A DNA stretch of 64,000 bases, taken from Mermis nigrescens. Its lineage: Eukaryota > Nematoda > Enoplea > Mermithida > Mermithidae. Each line of letters starts with the position of its first letter. The stretch's first letter is position 1. The position numbers and the translations under genes are program-made. The notes below the pieces were generated by a model. That model saw only the letters and a list, made by a program, of their open reading frames with translations, made no database searches and was not told the origin of the DNA. The DNA lies in the NCBI GenBank assembly GCA_036768485.1, contig JAVLUZ010000513.1, positions 1,129,425-1,193,424 of the forward strand, given 5' to 3'. Below, one piece after another: positions 50,301-59,435 of this stretch.

Positions 50301-53300
50301 TCTTAATCTCATCAAATATTTTTGTCCAAGCTGGGGGGCGGCCACCCCCGCCCTCCCCTCAAATCCGCCTCTGCATTCTTTATCTCGCCAAATATTTTTG
50401 GCCAATGGGGGGCGGCCGTTCCCATACCTGGGCAATGGATTTTGGTTCTGAAGGTACCGGGGTCCCTTTTCTTGAGGTTGATTGGTTGTTTGTTTGGCCA
50501 GATAGTTAGTTGTTTGGTTGGGTAGGTCATTGGTTGGTTGTTTGGTTGGCTAGGTGGCTGGTTAGTTAGCCGATATAGTTGGTTGGTTACTTGGTTGATT
50601 AATTGGCTAGTTGGTTGGTTGTTTGGCCGGTTGGTTGGTTGTTTGGTTGGCTAGTTGGCTGGTTGGTTGGCCGGTTAGTTGGTTGGTTGGTTGGCTTTGG
50701 CTGGTTGTATCATTTTCTCACTTTTTTATTTTTGGGTCAAAAAATTCTACCCCCTCCAATCAAAAACTGTTTTTCTGGCACCACCCAGCTGGGGATTTGA
50801 AGGTACCGAAGTGCCTTCTGGCGCCACCCGGTGGCGCGGGTGGCGCGGCATTGCCCACCTGTGGCCGCCCCCGCCATCCCCCTTAAATCCGCCCCTGTAT
50901 TTCGTATAACTGACTAGCTGATATGCAGTTAAGATGCATGTGAACTATACAGTGATCGTCATGAAAGATGACGCACTATCATCCTCAGAATTATAATAGA
51001 TGATGCGTCGCGAGCGCTGCGTTTCGTCTATCATGCGCTATCATCTCTTTTTTATTATTTTACGCCATTAATCTGTATCATTCCTTTAATCTGGCGATGC
51101 AGACGGCGCAATTTTGCTATTAATAGCGCCAACAAGAAAGAAGCGCGCACGTGAATGTCGTTCTATAATTAGGCAAGCCGACATTAAAATCAATATTTTT
51201 GCCAGCCGGCGACAGACAATGAAGAATTTTGCAGAAAGGTACGCAATACAGAGCAACTCGCCTAAATATAGAACGACATTCACGTGCGCGCTTCCTTCTT
51301 GTTGGCGCTATTAATAGCAAAATTGCGCCGTCCGCGATACAGATTAATAGCGCATAATAATAAAAAAGAGATGATAGCGCATGATAGACGAAACGCGGCG
51401 CTCACGACGCATCATCTATTATAATTCTGAGGATGATAGTGCATCATCTTTCATGACGATCACTGTAGTCTAGGTCTTGGTCACAAAGATGTCCTATCTA
51501 TCCGCACGTATAAAATTATATTTCTCCGGCTCCGGCTCGGCTCTGGCCGGAGCAACATGGTTCAATCCTGCTCCGGCCAGATCTCCGGCTCCGGCCATTT
51601 CGGCCACTCCGGTCGATCACTAATTCAAAGGACGAAAATGGTCAAAATAGCCTATAAAACGCTTTTTCGTGCTAATGTCGCCTTTTTAAGGCATTTTAGC
51701 TCTATTTTGACGGCATTACATCGCTTTTAACACTAAAAAATAGAAATTAATCAATTTGGGGCGATTTTTCAGTAAAAATCACATAAGAATCTATTCGGCG
51801 CGAAGCACCGGAATAGTTTTGACATTACTGCTTTTGTCCTCAAAAATGATACAGGAAGTATCCCATCAGCTCAAAATCGCCAGATAGCTATCAACTGGAC
51901 CTTCAGCGGGGATTATGCCCCCTAACGTCTCCTATGTGCATGTGTGCATGACCTCTACAGTGCTTATAATTAACGTTAAAAACGCAAAAAATTACCTTAC
52001 ACTGTATTATTTTTTATAAATTAAAAGCTCTTATCAACCAAAATATCATAGCACTTCACACTAATTTAGTAATTTAACCTAACTGTCTGTTTGCTAAAAG
52101 TCTAAACTTGACATAAGCAACATGATAAAGATGTGAAAACTGTTTCGTAGAAATGTGGCAACATTGTCTTGTTTGTCTATAAAAAGCCTCACAATTTGAA
52201 TTCAAATAATAAGACAAAATTTTCGGAACTACATATCTGTCTTAAAAAGACTGCAAATTCTTCTTGAGTTTAAAATATCAAAATTTTTTAAACCCCGTAT
52301 GGATAATTTTTTTAATTTTTCTTTCTCAGAAACCCACAAATTGACCAAAGTACCATAAAAAACTGAAGACAATAAGATAGCCATATACCACGAAGGCTCA
52401 TACATACTGAATGAAATAGAGGCTGCGGAGCAGTGTTTTTTTGTATTCGGCAAAGATTTTCGGGAAGACAAAAATTGCAAAAAAGGTCTAAAATTCGCAA
52501 AAATTTCCGGCGCTTCGCGACGAAATAAGTAATTGTGTGTTCTATATATCTTAATGGCAGAAATTGCATTTCAAAAGCAAAATGTAAATTTTTTCGCGCT
52601 TCGCGCTGTTTTAAGACAATTCTTAGTGATTTTTGCCTTTAGAGACCCAGAAATCAGCTAAAATACATTACCAAAAGTCAGACAAATCTGTTTTTACAAC
52701 AGTAAAATCGCTACTGTACCATATTTTAGTACCCAAGAATTTGTGTGTACAAAATGTACAAAGACTTTTGGGAACCATCTTTGTACCTGTACAAACGGAC
52801 CTTGTACAAAAAACACTGCTGCGGAGAAAGGCAAACTCTGCAAATAGAACGCAACATACCTATATATGCTATGTATCAGGGATTATAACGGATCCCACAT
52901 ACCTCTTGTCTTGTTACATTTAAATAAGCGCAATAAACGATTCATTCATTTCTCACCCGGTAAATCTTACGTTCACGTCCAAACCAGTTGATAATTTTGG
53001 CAAAATTTGCAATGAATCACTGACGTTCTGTTGATAATCGGGACGTTGAGCCATTTCCTGTTTAAGATCGAACATTTTATTAAAGTAAAGATTTGTAGAA
53101 ATAGCCTGCAAAAATATGGCGAAGAAAACGAGGTTGAAATAAGTATTATTAAATTCACTCACAAGAAACGATCCGGAATAGAAAAGAAATATTGTGCTAG
53201 CATGCAGCACGAACGATAAAGAGCAGGCATGTAGCAGCTCAAGATTCTAAGAGGGGCAATGGCCAGCCGTCCATTTCTATCTATAGTTTAGGGGTTAATG

Positions 53301-56300
53301 ACTTCACTTTTGACAAAAGAAGCAAAAAACGCATAAAAATGGCCTACAAAAAGTTTTATCAAGATTTGGGGGAGAGGTAAAAATGTTGGTCTTAGTGACT
53401 CTGGGGGAATGAGGATTGGAGGAAGGACCGACTTTGTACGGAGAAATCCCTCCAAACCAGCCTGTTATGTACAAGTATGATGAAAAAAAGATTGAGGACG
53501 TTTTTAACCGTCCGACTATAATTAGGATTCCCATCCTCATTCGAATTATAGTTCACCAGATTTACGGAAGCCATGGGTTTCTAGCACCAGGATTTGTGTC
53601 ATCCCCTATTTTGATTGTTCAACATTTATCATAGTGCTAGTTATTGGTGGTTAAAGGCTTATTATAAAATAAAATATAAAACGATTTTTGAACAAACCAT
53701 AAGTACCTATGAAAATAAGAACTACATGAATGCATTATATTATATAAATATTCCCCAACTTGACCATTTTTTTAAATAAATTACTCCCACCGGATCAAGT
53801 CAAAAAGAAGAGCGATGTTGCTCGAGGCAGTTTTTTGTATTCGGCAAAGATTTTTCGCGACGTACAAAGACTTTTAGAGACCGTCTTTGTACATGTACAA
53901 AGATTTTTGGGTACACAAAAACTGTAAAAAAGGTTTTAAATTCGCAAAAAATTTTTGGCGCGTTTCGCGCCGAAATGAGTAATTGTGTGTTCTATATATC
54001 TTTATGTCAGAAATTGCATTTTGAAAGGAAAAATGTCAAATTTTCCGGCGCTTCCGTTCTGAGACAATTATTAGTGATTTTTGCCCTCAGAACCCCAAAA
54101 ATTAGCTGAAAAACAATACCAAAGGTCGAACAACTCTGTTTTTGCCACACTAAAATCGCTACTGTACCATATTAAAGGAGAGACGCCGAGTGGTTAACAG
54201 TTAAACCTACGAATCGCAAGGTTCTAGGTTCGAATCCACGTTGACGCAGTTCTTTTCGGCAGGCCAACCCAGCCTTTCATCTCTCCGGGGTCGATAAATG
54301 GGAAGCTGCACTTGTGTGGCGGATGGTAACAGCGTTCTGCGCAGTCACACCGGCCCCGTGACCCAGACTCGGTCTAATCAGACACGCTGGCCTAGGGCTG
54401 TGTATCGGGAAAAATAGGCACCCGCACCTACAGCAGAGGTGAATCAAGTAACTTCTTGCTACGGGATTTTACCATTTTACCATATTAAAGTACCCAAAAA
54501 TTTGTGTGTACATATTGTACAGACTTTTAGAGACCATCTTTGTACATGTACAAACGGACCTTGTACAAAAAAAAAAACACTGGCCCGAGAACCGGTCAAT
54601 CAATAATTTCATTTAATTACATAAATGATATACGAATATACTCGTATATGTATACAGCAATTATTGCCTGTCATACCTAGGTGGGTACGGTTTCCTATAT
54701 TTCATTGGCTTATCCAGGTAGGTACTTAGCCTAATTCTTAGTCTCTGTCCGATTCAAGGCCAGTTGGATGACTAGCAGTAAGCTTCACTTCACTATGTAA
54801 GATGACCTACAGTGTGGAATTGCAACTTAATGGCACAAAACAAGTGCGTTATTTCAAATGTGTACCCATCGCAATAAAAAACACAATATTTTGCTGTTCA
54901 ACTATACAACACATATGTAATAGACGACATTTATGTATATATGTAATCTCGGAAAAAAACATCAAAGCAGCAAAACCAATACATTTTTATGTACATTATT
55001 TTTGTACTGTTAAAATAAAATTAGGCTCACTTTCGGTATTAGGCGTAATATACAGTCGCCAAGTCGCTCTAGCAAACTCTGCGTTGTCACAATTTCAACG
55101 CCATCTTCCAATCTCACCTGGCCGCGTAACAGTAATACATTTATGATGGCTAACAATGGGCAGGGGCCGTTTTCGTTTTGAGTGATTATTGGCGTCTTGA
55201 CGCCATGCCACGCGATCCATTTTACGTGATGAATCTGCAAATTCGAATCCTCCATATACATACATATTTTTCATTCAATACCTATCGACCTGAAGCACAG
55301 TTCTCGTGTGCAAAACAAAAATTTTGAAGCTTAAACATAGTGCAAAGATTTTTGGAGTTACCTTTGTACGATGAACAAAAACTATTTAGGTTAAAGTGTT
55401 GATAGTCTTTTCAAGCTTATTTTACGCATTTTCTTTGCGAAAATGCAGTCTATACATGTTTGCAAACGCATGCATAAAACGCTCTTTAATCAATCTTTGT
55501 ACATAAAAACTCAAACAACGTTTATAGTCATGCAGGAGTGCACGCAAAGTAAAGGATAGAACACTTCGCTTGCACGAGAGGTTAATTTGCATGCTTAAAA
55601 TAATAGAAGGCCATGATCTGGCTTAAGAAAGCATGACTCACAAAACATTTTAAATTTTATTTCCCTCAATTTTGGGACGTTGCAGTAACAACATTCTATG
55701 AAATATATAACTCGGGGCACCAAGGCTTTTCACTGAAAAAAATCAAAAAAAGCAATGGCATGAAGCGCTAGAAAATTTATGGTTTATCCAAAAATGTGCT
55801 GAAAACAACATTCAGCAGTCTCTTCAAGGCACTTCGAAAATTCTGATTCTTTTATTTGAAGGAACGCTTGTAGATAAAAAATTTTCTTGGGGAAATCGGC
55901 CCTTTCCCCAACCGCTCGCTGGATTTGAGTCAGAGCCCAGCTGCACCATAAACCATTTGACTATGTATTTTATTAGTCCAATTCTTTAATAGTTAAAACA
56001 TCCAGCTGCATCAACGGCTACACTAATGAAAATTTATATTAGTTCTGAAGGAAAATTGGAATAGGTACCTAGTGAAAACCTGACTTGACTTGAAAAAGCG
56101 CTGCTATAAATGGTGTTTGGTGCAACACGATACTATTGATCTAATACACTGATGAATTACTGAACTATTCAAGTATACAACTGGGCTCATGCAATGACTA
56201 CTACGTACTGGTTGTACATTTTCACATATTTTAAGCGAACATTATAAAACGAAAACATGCGTAGGTACTCACAAGATCAGGTGCAAGATTATTCGACTTT

Positions 56301-56881
56301 GTAGTCTGCTTAGGCGATTCAACTATTGTTTGAGTTGTCTGCGATAATGCACTGGCTGATAAGGAAACTGCTTCAAACTTAGGCGGTGCCCCAGGTGTCA
56401 AAGGAGAAAGCCGCTTTGTCACATTGTCTCCACTGTTTGCTTCATCATGCGAATCAGTGGTGACCGCAGCAATCGAATTTTCATGCAAATTGGCAAAATT
56501 ATCAGTAGACAGTTGGCTAGTCGAAGATGACTTTGTCACACCTGGCTCAGGCACTGATGTATCTGACGTGGGCAAAGGAATAGCTCGGCCAACACCAAGT
56601 CCACGACCTCGTCCTCGCTGATTTATACCTTGGCCTTGAAGATTGGAACTGATAAAACAATTCGAATCCTTTGAATGATTAGTCTGTTCCTTTATAGAGA
56701 ATTGAGTATTTACTCCACAATCAATTTTTTCGCTGCTCGAACTCGCCTCTACCGACTTTGTCAACGAAGCCAAATGACATGCTTCATTGAGTATTTCACT
56801 GGCGAAGCCGCTCGCCGCACATACAATTTCTACGTTCTCTTCAGTGATTAGAGCATTCTCATCGCCATTCGTAACATTCAT
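31078..56881 (-). CDS. MINDY-1/2: MINDY-1/2 family Lys48-specific ubiquitin C-terminal hydrolase (complete, 7 exons)
   Basis: MINDY-1/2 (FAM63) enzymes are cysteine deubiquitinases that trim Lys48-linked polyubiquitin chains. The coding join is complement(31078..31315, 33806..34002, 41190..41326, 47602..47798, 52957..53105, 55031..55249, 56273..56881). All introns are GT...AG, phases agree, and the 1746 nt give about 581 residues. The N-terminal 203 residues are Ser/Thr-rich and low complexity, as in MINDY-2. The catalytic core follows: TQNENGPCPLLAI with Gln227 and Cys233, DVNVRFTGVSEFEYTPEC, LYHGWLIDP, and FFRNNHFSTL with His429. The C-terminal part has MIU-like ubiquitin-binding segments DFLVAMSLSQEE and DLHFALKLQEEE, then a Gln-rich tail. 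Introns are 1.0, 1.9, 5.2, 6.3, 7.2 and 2.5 kb. The start is the first ATG (56881) after an in-frame stop at 56900-56902. Confidence 0.93.
31383..31550. mobile_element. Family C short element
   Basis: It has CATGTAACCAGAGGGG at one end and the 'tttggccgaaaatttgatgtc' interior in reverse. It lies in MINDY intron 6, about 70 bp past the acceptor of exon 7. Confidence 0.45.
32213..32420. mobile_element. Fragment with an aggggcgtacgcag terminus
   Basis: The left end is AGGGGCGTACGCAGCTGATT. The next 200 bp are an inverted match to 34390-34560 (tatccgttaagcccataaaa region). No right end was found. MINDY intron 6. Confidence 0.5.
32993..33614. mobile_element. hAT-like element Z3 (CAGGGGCGGATT ends), 622 bp
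   Basis: The left end is CAGGGGCGGATTGAAG and the right end is the complement of CAATGGCGGATCTG. A perfect 8-bp duplication, attagcac, lies at 32985-32992 and 33615-33622. Three hairpins (about 33120, 33274 and 33365). The ends match Zaphod-type hAT ends as I remember them. MINDY intron 6. Confidence 0.9.
33806..34002 (-). CDS. MINDY-1/2: MINDY exon 6
   Basis: Encodes GSLLLLVTDQGFLNEHEVVW and continues to VTDKQMEN. It matches the family LLVTDQGFLxExxVVWE segment that closes the catalytic domain. The acceptor is TTATCTTTATAG and the donor is GA before GTAATA. The 197 nt end in phase 2. Confidence 0.92.
34181..34560. mobile_element. Short element with gggcgtacgcagg ends
   Basis: The left end gggcgtacgcaggagg is inverted as cctgcgttcgctcctg at 34546-34560. 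The hairpin cggcgcttcgcgccg is at about 34293. No clean target duplication. MINDY intron 5. Confidence 0.6.
34563..37000 (+). repeat. Degenerate tandem-repeat family, copy B
   Basis: 34563-36540 is the inverted counterpart of 1-1970. The block 'atcggaRcaatatcaaaattacgaat' recurs about 493 bp apart (near 35890 and 36390), that is two units of about 245 bp. The array fades out by about 37000. It fills much of MINDY intron 5. Confidence 0.78.
37672..38430. mobile_element. Foldback element, second copy
   Basis: Arms of about 180 bp (37672-37850 and 38262-38430) start and end with TAGCAAAGAAAAATGCTCC and its inverse. Same family as 23471-24286 but without the P insertion. The loop has no supported gene. 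MINDY intron 5. Confidence 0.78.
39033..40112. mobile_element. hAT-like element with TAGTG(T)TGGCCTCTAAAA ends, 1080 bp
   Basis: The left end is TAGTCATGGCCTCTAAAAACC and the right end is the complement of TAGTGTTGGCCTCTAAAAAACC. Subterminal copies of GGTTTTTTAGGTTACA lie at about 39568, 39600, 39719, 39742 and 40062; these match the inner CTAAAAAACC of the end. No convincing 8-bp duplication. MINDY intron 5. Confidence 0.65.
40316..41069. mobile_element. Element with CATACATGATCTTGGG ends, about 750 bp
   Basis: The ends are CATACATGATCTTGGGG and the inverse of GCATACATGATCTTGGG. It contains C-rich 'ccccttcagaattcgcgat' and hairpins at about 40496 and 40869. No matching 8-bp flank, so it may be two merged copies. 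It ends about 120 bp from MINDY exon 5. Confidence 0.6.
41190..41326 (-). CDS. MINDY-1/2: MINDY exon 5 (catalytic histidine)
   Basis: Encodes AAEQFLEMSASQLTNYGLS, then MKEGDLAVFFRNNHFSTLLK, with the catalytic His in NNHFST. The acceptor is TTCTTTAAGCCTTAG and the donor is GTG before GTAAAT. The alternative donor 3 nt earlier would shorten the conserved KH-to-LLLV spacing. Confidence 0.93.
41361..41759. mobile_element. Short element (CATGCATAATCTTGGGGG end), 399 bp
   Basis: A perfect 8-bp duplication, gtgctaac, lies at 41353-41360 and 41760-41767. The right end is GCTGTGCACGTATG. The interior matches 40316-41069, with a GGCGCTTCGCGCC hairpin at about 41532. It lies 35 bp outside the exon 5 acceptor, so it abuts that splice site. 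Confidence 0.9.
43530..44570 (+). pseudogene. Decayed transposase-like gene of the long-TIR element
   Basis: In shifting frames the plus strand encodes VKPGQNLCPNC, then SLTSLGLSPLKF, KKQGRPISESIKQTVINFY, DECSRLCP(stop)KKDFVSI, KCLLLSNLNEMFIEYR, PQIGFYKFC, then HSVCVC and AIRQNVKLMLNA, and ESEHYMLHRCESCPG. These blocks, in this order, match a protein family I recall from arthropod and cnidarian transposon predictions (GASGTHSVCVC, HQNVKLM, CxxCPG). I cannot give its accepted name. Several stops, frameshifts and a GT expansion show that it is dead. Confidence 0.7.
44334..44416. repeat. (GT)n microsatellite inside the transposase pseudogene
   Basis: About 80 bp of GT with a few GC steps at the right end. 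It lies exactly where the pseudogene would encode HSVCVC, whose codons are already TGTGTG-like. Confidence 0.95.
45490..46119. other. Intron sequence, nothing recognised except one hairpin
   Basis: AT-rich MINDY intron 4 sequence with hairpin variants at about 45831 and 46111. No exon. Confidence 0.5.
46120..46372 (-). mobile_element. Family D fragment, minus orientation
   Basis: It ends with the inverse of caggcccgtatctaggattc (46353-46372) and shares the 'gagatatagaccaatttat' block with about 5545-5620. MINDY intron 4. Confidence 0.55.
46692..47539 (-). mobile_element. Element of the CATACATG...CTTGGGG group, with a family M copy inside
   Basis: The flanks gtcaaaac (46684-46691) and gtcagaac (47540-47547) match 7/8. 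The interior left of 47040 is the inverse of 40316-41069. It is interrupted by a family M insertion at 47064-47515. Ends 54 bp past the exon 4 donor. Confidence 0.75.
47064..47515. mobile_element. Family M MITE, 452 bp
   Basis: The left end is CGGTGTTTTTTGTATTCGGC and the right end is CTTGTACAAAAAAACACTG. It has two perfect hairpins GGCGCTTCGCGCC (47193-47205 and 47284-47296). No clear target duplication here, but family members elsewhere have 8-bp duplications. Confidence 0.75.
47602..47798 (-). CDS. MINDY-1/2: MINDY exon 4
   Basis: Completes Gly, then encodes VSEFEYTPECIVFDLLNIS, LYHGWLIDP and SYNQMVERIIDCKSS, among the best conserved MINDY motifs. The acceptor is AATTTTTAG and the donor is GAAG before GTATTA. 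The 197 nt end in phase 1. Confidence 0.94.
49323..50373. mobile_element. Z-family element nested in a relative, 5' end shortened
   Basis: A perfect 8-bp duplication, cattcttt, lies at 49315-49322 and 50374-50381. The right end is the inverse of CAGAGGCGGATTTGAGG. The left terminus starts directly at AGGATTTTCCTAAGG, lacking the expected CAG..GCGGATCT. It contains family M fragments and perfect hairpins (49812-49824 and 49903-49915). Confidence 0.75.
50475..50705. repeat. Degenerate (GGTT)n array
   Basis: Repeats of GGTTGGTTGTTTGGTTGG over about 230 bp, on one strand only. Low-complexity frames here are artefacts. Confidence 0.9.
50950..51465. mobile_element. Tc1-like palindromic MITE, 516 bp
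   Basis: Almost the whole element is one inverted repeat: CAGTGATCGTCATGAAAGAT on the left and its inverse on the right, with matching continuing nearly to the centre (about 51205). TA lies on both sides (50948-50949 and 51466-51467). CAGTG ends with a TA target are typical of Tc1/mariner MITEs. Nested in hAT-like element 3. Confidence 0.9.
51631..52430. other. MINDY intron 3 sequence
   Basis: AT-rich, one hairpin (cggcgcgaagcaccgg, about 51797). Nothing else recognised. Confidence 0.5.
52431..52818. mobile_element. Family M MITE, 388 bp
   Basis: The ends are CAGTGTTTTTTTGTATTCGG and CTTGTACAAAAAACACTG. A perfect 8-bp duplication, ctgcggag, lies at 52423-52430 and 52819-52826. Two hairpins inside (about 52508 and 52597). 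It lies 130 bp past the exon 3 donor, in MINDY intron 3. Confidence 0.92.
52957..53105 (-). CDS. MINDY-1/2: MINDY exon 3
   Basis: Encodes AISTNLYFNKMFDLKQEM, then a segment ending LSTGLDVNVRFT, matching the family's LxTGLDVNVxFTG. The acceptor is TATTTTTGCAG and the donor is GG before GTGAGA. The 149 nt end in phase 2. Confidence 0.92.
53828..54582. mobile_element. Family M MITE carrying a SINE, 755 bp
   Basis: The ends are CAGTTTTTTGTATTCGGC and AAAAAAAAAACACTG. The flanks gctcgagg and gcccgaga match 6/8. It holds CTTTGTACATGTACAAAG at 53884-53901. Without the SINE it would be about 440 bp, the family size. MINDY intron 2. Confidence 0.85.
54178..54477 (+). mobile_element. tRNA-derived SINE, 300 bp, complete
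   Basis: A perfect 13-bp target duplication, taccatattaaag, lies at 54165-54177 and 54478-54490. The head (54181-54248) has a tRNA-like A box (cgccgagtggttaac) and a B box (GGTTCGAATCC). The body includes ccggggtcgataaatggg, recalling conserved SINE core blocks, and the tail ends ATTTTACCATTTT. Related family M copies show the empty site (accatattttagtacccaa at about 52718). Reverse transcription by a partner LINE is expected; none is present here. Confidence 0.92.
55031..55249 (-). CDS. MINDY-1/2: MINDY exon 2 (catalytic cysteine)
   Basis: Encodes HHVKWIAWHGVKTPIITQN, then ENGPCPLLAIINVLLLRG, and ends LGDCILRLIPK. It includes the oxyanion Gln and nucleophile Cys. The donor is AAA before GTGAGC. 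The acceptor could be after TATGGAG (55249, used here) or 15 nt further in, after TTTGCAG; both keep the frame. Confidence 0.92.
56273..56881 (-). CDS. MINDY-1/2: MINDY exon 1 (N-terminal region)
   Basis: 203 codons starting MNVTNGDENALITEE and ending NNLAPDL, with donor CTT before GTGAGT. A TTG codon lies 12 nt upstream of the ATG, but ATG is preferred. It contains an RGRGRGLGVGR stretch and a Ser/Thr-rich, presumably disordered segment. Poorly conserved in the family, so its assignment rests on splice-phase fit and position. Confidence 0.85.
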
Positions 56882-58148
56882 ATTGTTAGACAAATAAAAC
56901 TAATGAATATACAGGCCCCTAGTTAACAAGATACGGGCATGGTCCGATATTCCTTACGCATGTGTCCGCACTGTTAAATGTCGCAAATTTATCCCTATCT
57001 ATCTATAAAAGTTATTGATTGCTTTATTATTCTGAATCGAGGTCGGAGATCCCGAATATTATACGTGTTTTCTTGGGATGTGCAGGATACCTGGAGACAA
57101 AGCCGACCTTTTTTGCAAACCGGCATATCATAGAATTTCAAACCCGAACCTGGAACTTTTGCTGAAATTTTTCGGGTTCTTTCTGCGTTTGAAAAATATG
57201 ATGTTAAGATACATAAACAAAAGTCAAAACAATAATTTTTGTAGATAAAACGCTTTCACTTTTTCAATTAAATAACTACCTATAACTTCTAAAAAGAATA
57301 ATCCTTTGTATACAAGTTTTGTCATGTTTCTCATGTAATTAAGTTTAATTCATTTACTGACATTTAATTAACAGGCTGCATAATAGGCTTAGTATACTAG
57401 TAACTTGGCTTATTTACTGATAGTAGTATCAATAATTTAGCCTACGAACACATGTACATAAATGCATATTTGTAAATAAATAATATAATTTATGTAATGT
57501 AGCAGGCGAAATATTAGGGTTTTAGCGGCTGAAATGCATTTTGGGGGGGGGGGGGCAAGCCGCTCGTTGCAAAATAAGTCCGACTCGAACAAGAGCGCAG
57601 CAGGGAGTTAATTACTTTGTTGGCCGACCGGTTGACCGAAAAGACGCAGTGTTTACTTTTAATTAGATTATCGTATTCTAACCAATGAAAGCTAAAAATT
57701 AGACTGAAAACTTTTTAGAGTCGCATCAATTACACTTAATTTTGTTATTTTCCAACTCACCGAAGAATTCGAAGCTTGATCATAATAATTTCATATGTAT
57801 TTCATTTAAATTAACAATTTCCACCAGTTTACTTTAAAGTCTATACAATAACGCGTTCGTAAAAAATGGAAAAAAGTGAAAATATGAAAATCAAAAAAAT
57901 GAAATTATTATTCTTCAAAAACTACAGGTCTGCGTACAAAATGTATATGATTTTCAAGACCACCGTATAAAAATGACCATATACCGTCAAATTTCAAAAA
58001 AATTACAAAAAATTTCCTGTCCATACCCACTAAACTGTACAAATGCCGAAATCGGCGCAAAGTGCCGACTTCGTCGGTTTTACGTTGCAGAACAGCATCA
58101 TAAAACCATATTGCTCAGTTCTTGAACATAATTCAACGACGATTTAAA
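56882..58148. other. Upstream region of the MINDY gene
   Basis: AT-rich and mostly not repetitive. A G run of about 13 lies at 57543-57555, and a more balanced stretch at about 57590-57655. It probably includes the 5' UTR and promoter of MINDY, but no TATA, initiator or CpG signal can be assigned. The region near 58055 has a hairpin variant. Confidence 0.4.
57543..57555. repeat. Poly-G run
   Basis: About 13 consecutive G on the plus strand; could form a C/G quadruplex-type structure. Confidence 0.9.
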
Positions 58149-58347
58149 CAGTGTTGCCAACTCAAAATTTAAAAACCCCAAAAATTCCTCACAAAAACCC
58201 CACACCCTGTACAAAGTAAAGGCAACTCGTCGAAAAAACCCAAAGGCTTTTGAAAAAACCTCACTTATACAGTTAAGCATTGGAGCAAAAACTTCAAAGC
58301 TAAACAAACCCGAGTTTTGGGAAAAAACCCCGAGGTTGGTAACACTG
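58149..58347. mobile_element. hAT-like mini-element with AAACCCC repeats, 199 bp
   Basis: The left end is CAGTGTTGCCAACTC and the right end is the inverse of CAGTGTTACCAACCTCG. The flanks gatttaaa and gattcgat match 5/8. Inside are repeated aaaaacccc blocks. Same design as 9238-9848. Confidence 0.7.
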
Positions 58348-59435
58348 GATTCGATTCGGTTCACAATGTGAAGCATACCTAAATTTTTTCTACATTCTAA
58401 ATTTTGGTTCACAATTTGGGGTCTGAAAAACAATTAAAAATTGAGCGCTCATGTTGAATAGAAGATGTTTTTTGCAGAAAGTCCATCCTACATAAAATGG
58501 CGAGAACCAAAACGAGTTTTTGAAAATTTTATTGTAAATTCAAAGTGCTGCAATGATCTTCCAAATAGTGATCGACCGGGGCCGGCCCCGGCACCCTCGG
58601 CCATTTTTAAGCAATCCCGGCCCCAGCGGGGCAAAGGTCAAAAATGGCCGGGGCCGAAAGGTAAAATTTAGTGTAATTCGTATTTTGTACAGGCTGTGAT
58701 ACTGGCACTTATTTATCAATGAGCAAGTGTTAATTTTGAGAACTGTACTGATTAGACCATATGTATACTTACTTAGTCTTTGTTGTTACTTTGCTACTGT
58801 GTATAAATGAGCTTTTGCTGAATAAATATTCAGGAAAATCTGCATGTTTTCGATTCCTCCACTTAACTTATTTAAACTAAATGCTACTTTTAACTCATTC
58901 ATTCATAGCTATGGCTAAAAGATTTAGAGTTGACAAATACGTTCATTTTTGGTTGGAAATTGTACGTTTTCAACAGACTATTTTTACAAAAAACACGCTT
59001 ACATTTAATTGAATGGGAACCGCGTGCTTCAAAACGCGTTCCTTGTGTAATAGTTATTAGGACCGAGGTTAATTATCGGCGGATGTAAACTACGCTGCAG
59101 AATTGCGTTCTGATCCGATAAACTAAATGTATCAAATAGTTTCTTAAGGTCCGGAGTTGAGGGAGGGGTGAAATCCGAAATGAGAGGACCAGAAAATTAA
59201 GTGGTGGACTATTATTAGCCGACTCTATTTTGTTGTACGAGCTTCTTGTGCTTGTACAAAGATCTCAAAAAGGTCTTTGTATGAGCTAACAAATTTTTGT
59301 AGCTATATTATATAAATACATTTTTAAACATACACATTTTCGCATACTATCAGTATGTGAGTGTTTTTTGTACAATGAACCTTTGTATATACATGAACAA
59401 AGATGGTACCCAAAAAGTCTTTGTACATTTTGTAC

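Larger units (their letters stand above)
48773..50897. mobile_element. hAT-like Z-family element (CAGTTGCGGATCTAG / CAGGGGCGGATTT ends)
   Basis: Inverted ends of the same type as Z3. The flanks tatttaac and tatttcgt match 5/8, so the duplication is decayed. The interior repeats Z3 content (cattctttatctcgccaaat) and contains a nested relative. Confidence 0.65.
48168..51622. mobile_element. hAT-like element 3 (TAGTGATCGACCGGAG ends, CCGGCT arrays), 3455 bp
   Basis: The left end is TAGTGATCGACCGGAGATCC and the right end is the inverse of TAGTGATCGACCGGAGTGG. A perfect 8-bp duplication, attcaaag, lies at 48160-48167 and 51623-51630. The subterminal arrays are CTCCGGCTCCGGC repeats (about 48180-48290 and 51520-51612). 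The interior is filled by nested Z-type elements and a Tc1-like MITE. No transposase frame. MINDY intron 3. Confidence 0.9.

Noticed and set aside
50475..50705. Telomere-like GGTT repeats
   Set aside because: The unit is irregular GGTT/TGTTT and not the insect TTAGG repeat; it is a local low-complexity array inside an element.
51086..51320. Mirror-image frames MLLIAPTRKKRAREC on both strands
   Set aside because: They arise because the region is a palindrome; it is a non-coding MITE.
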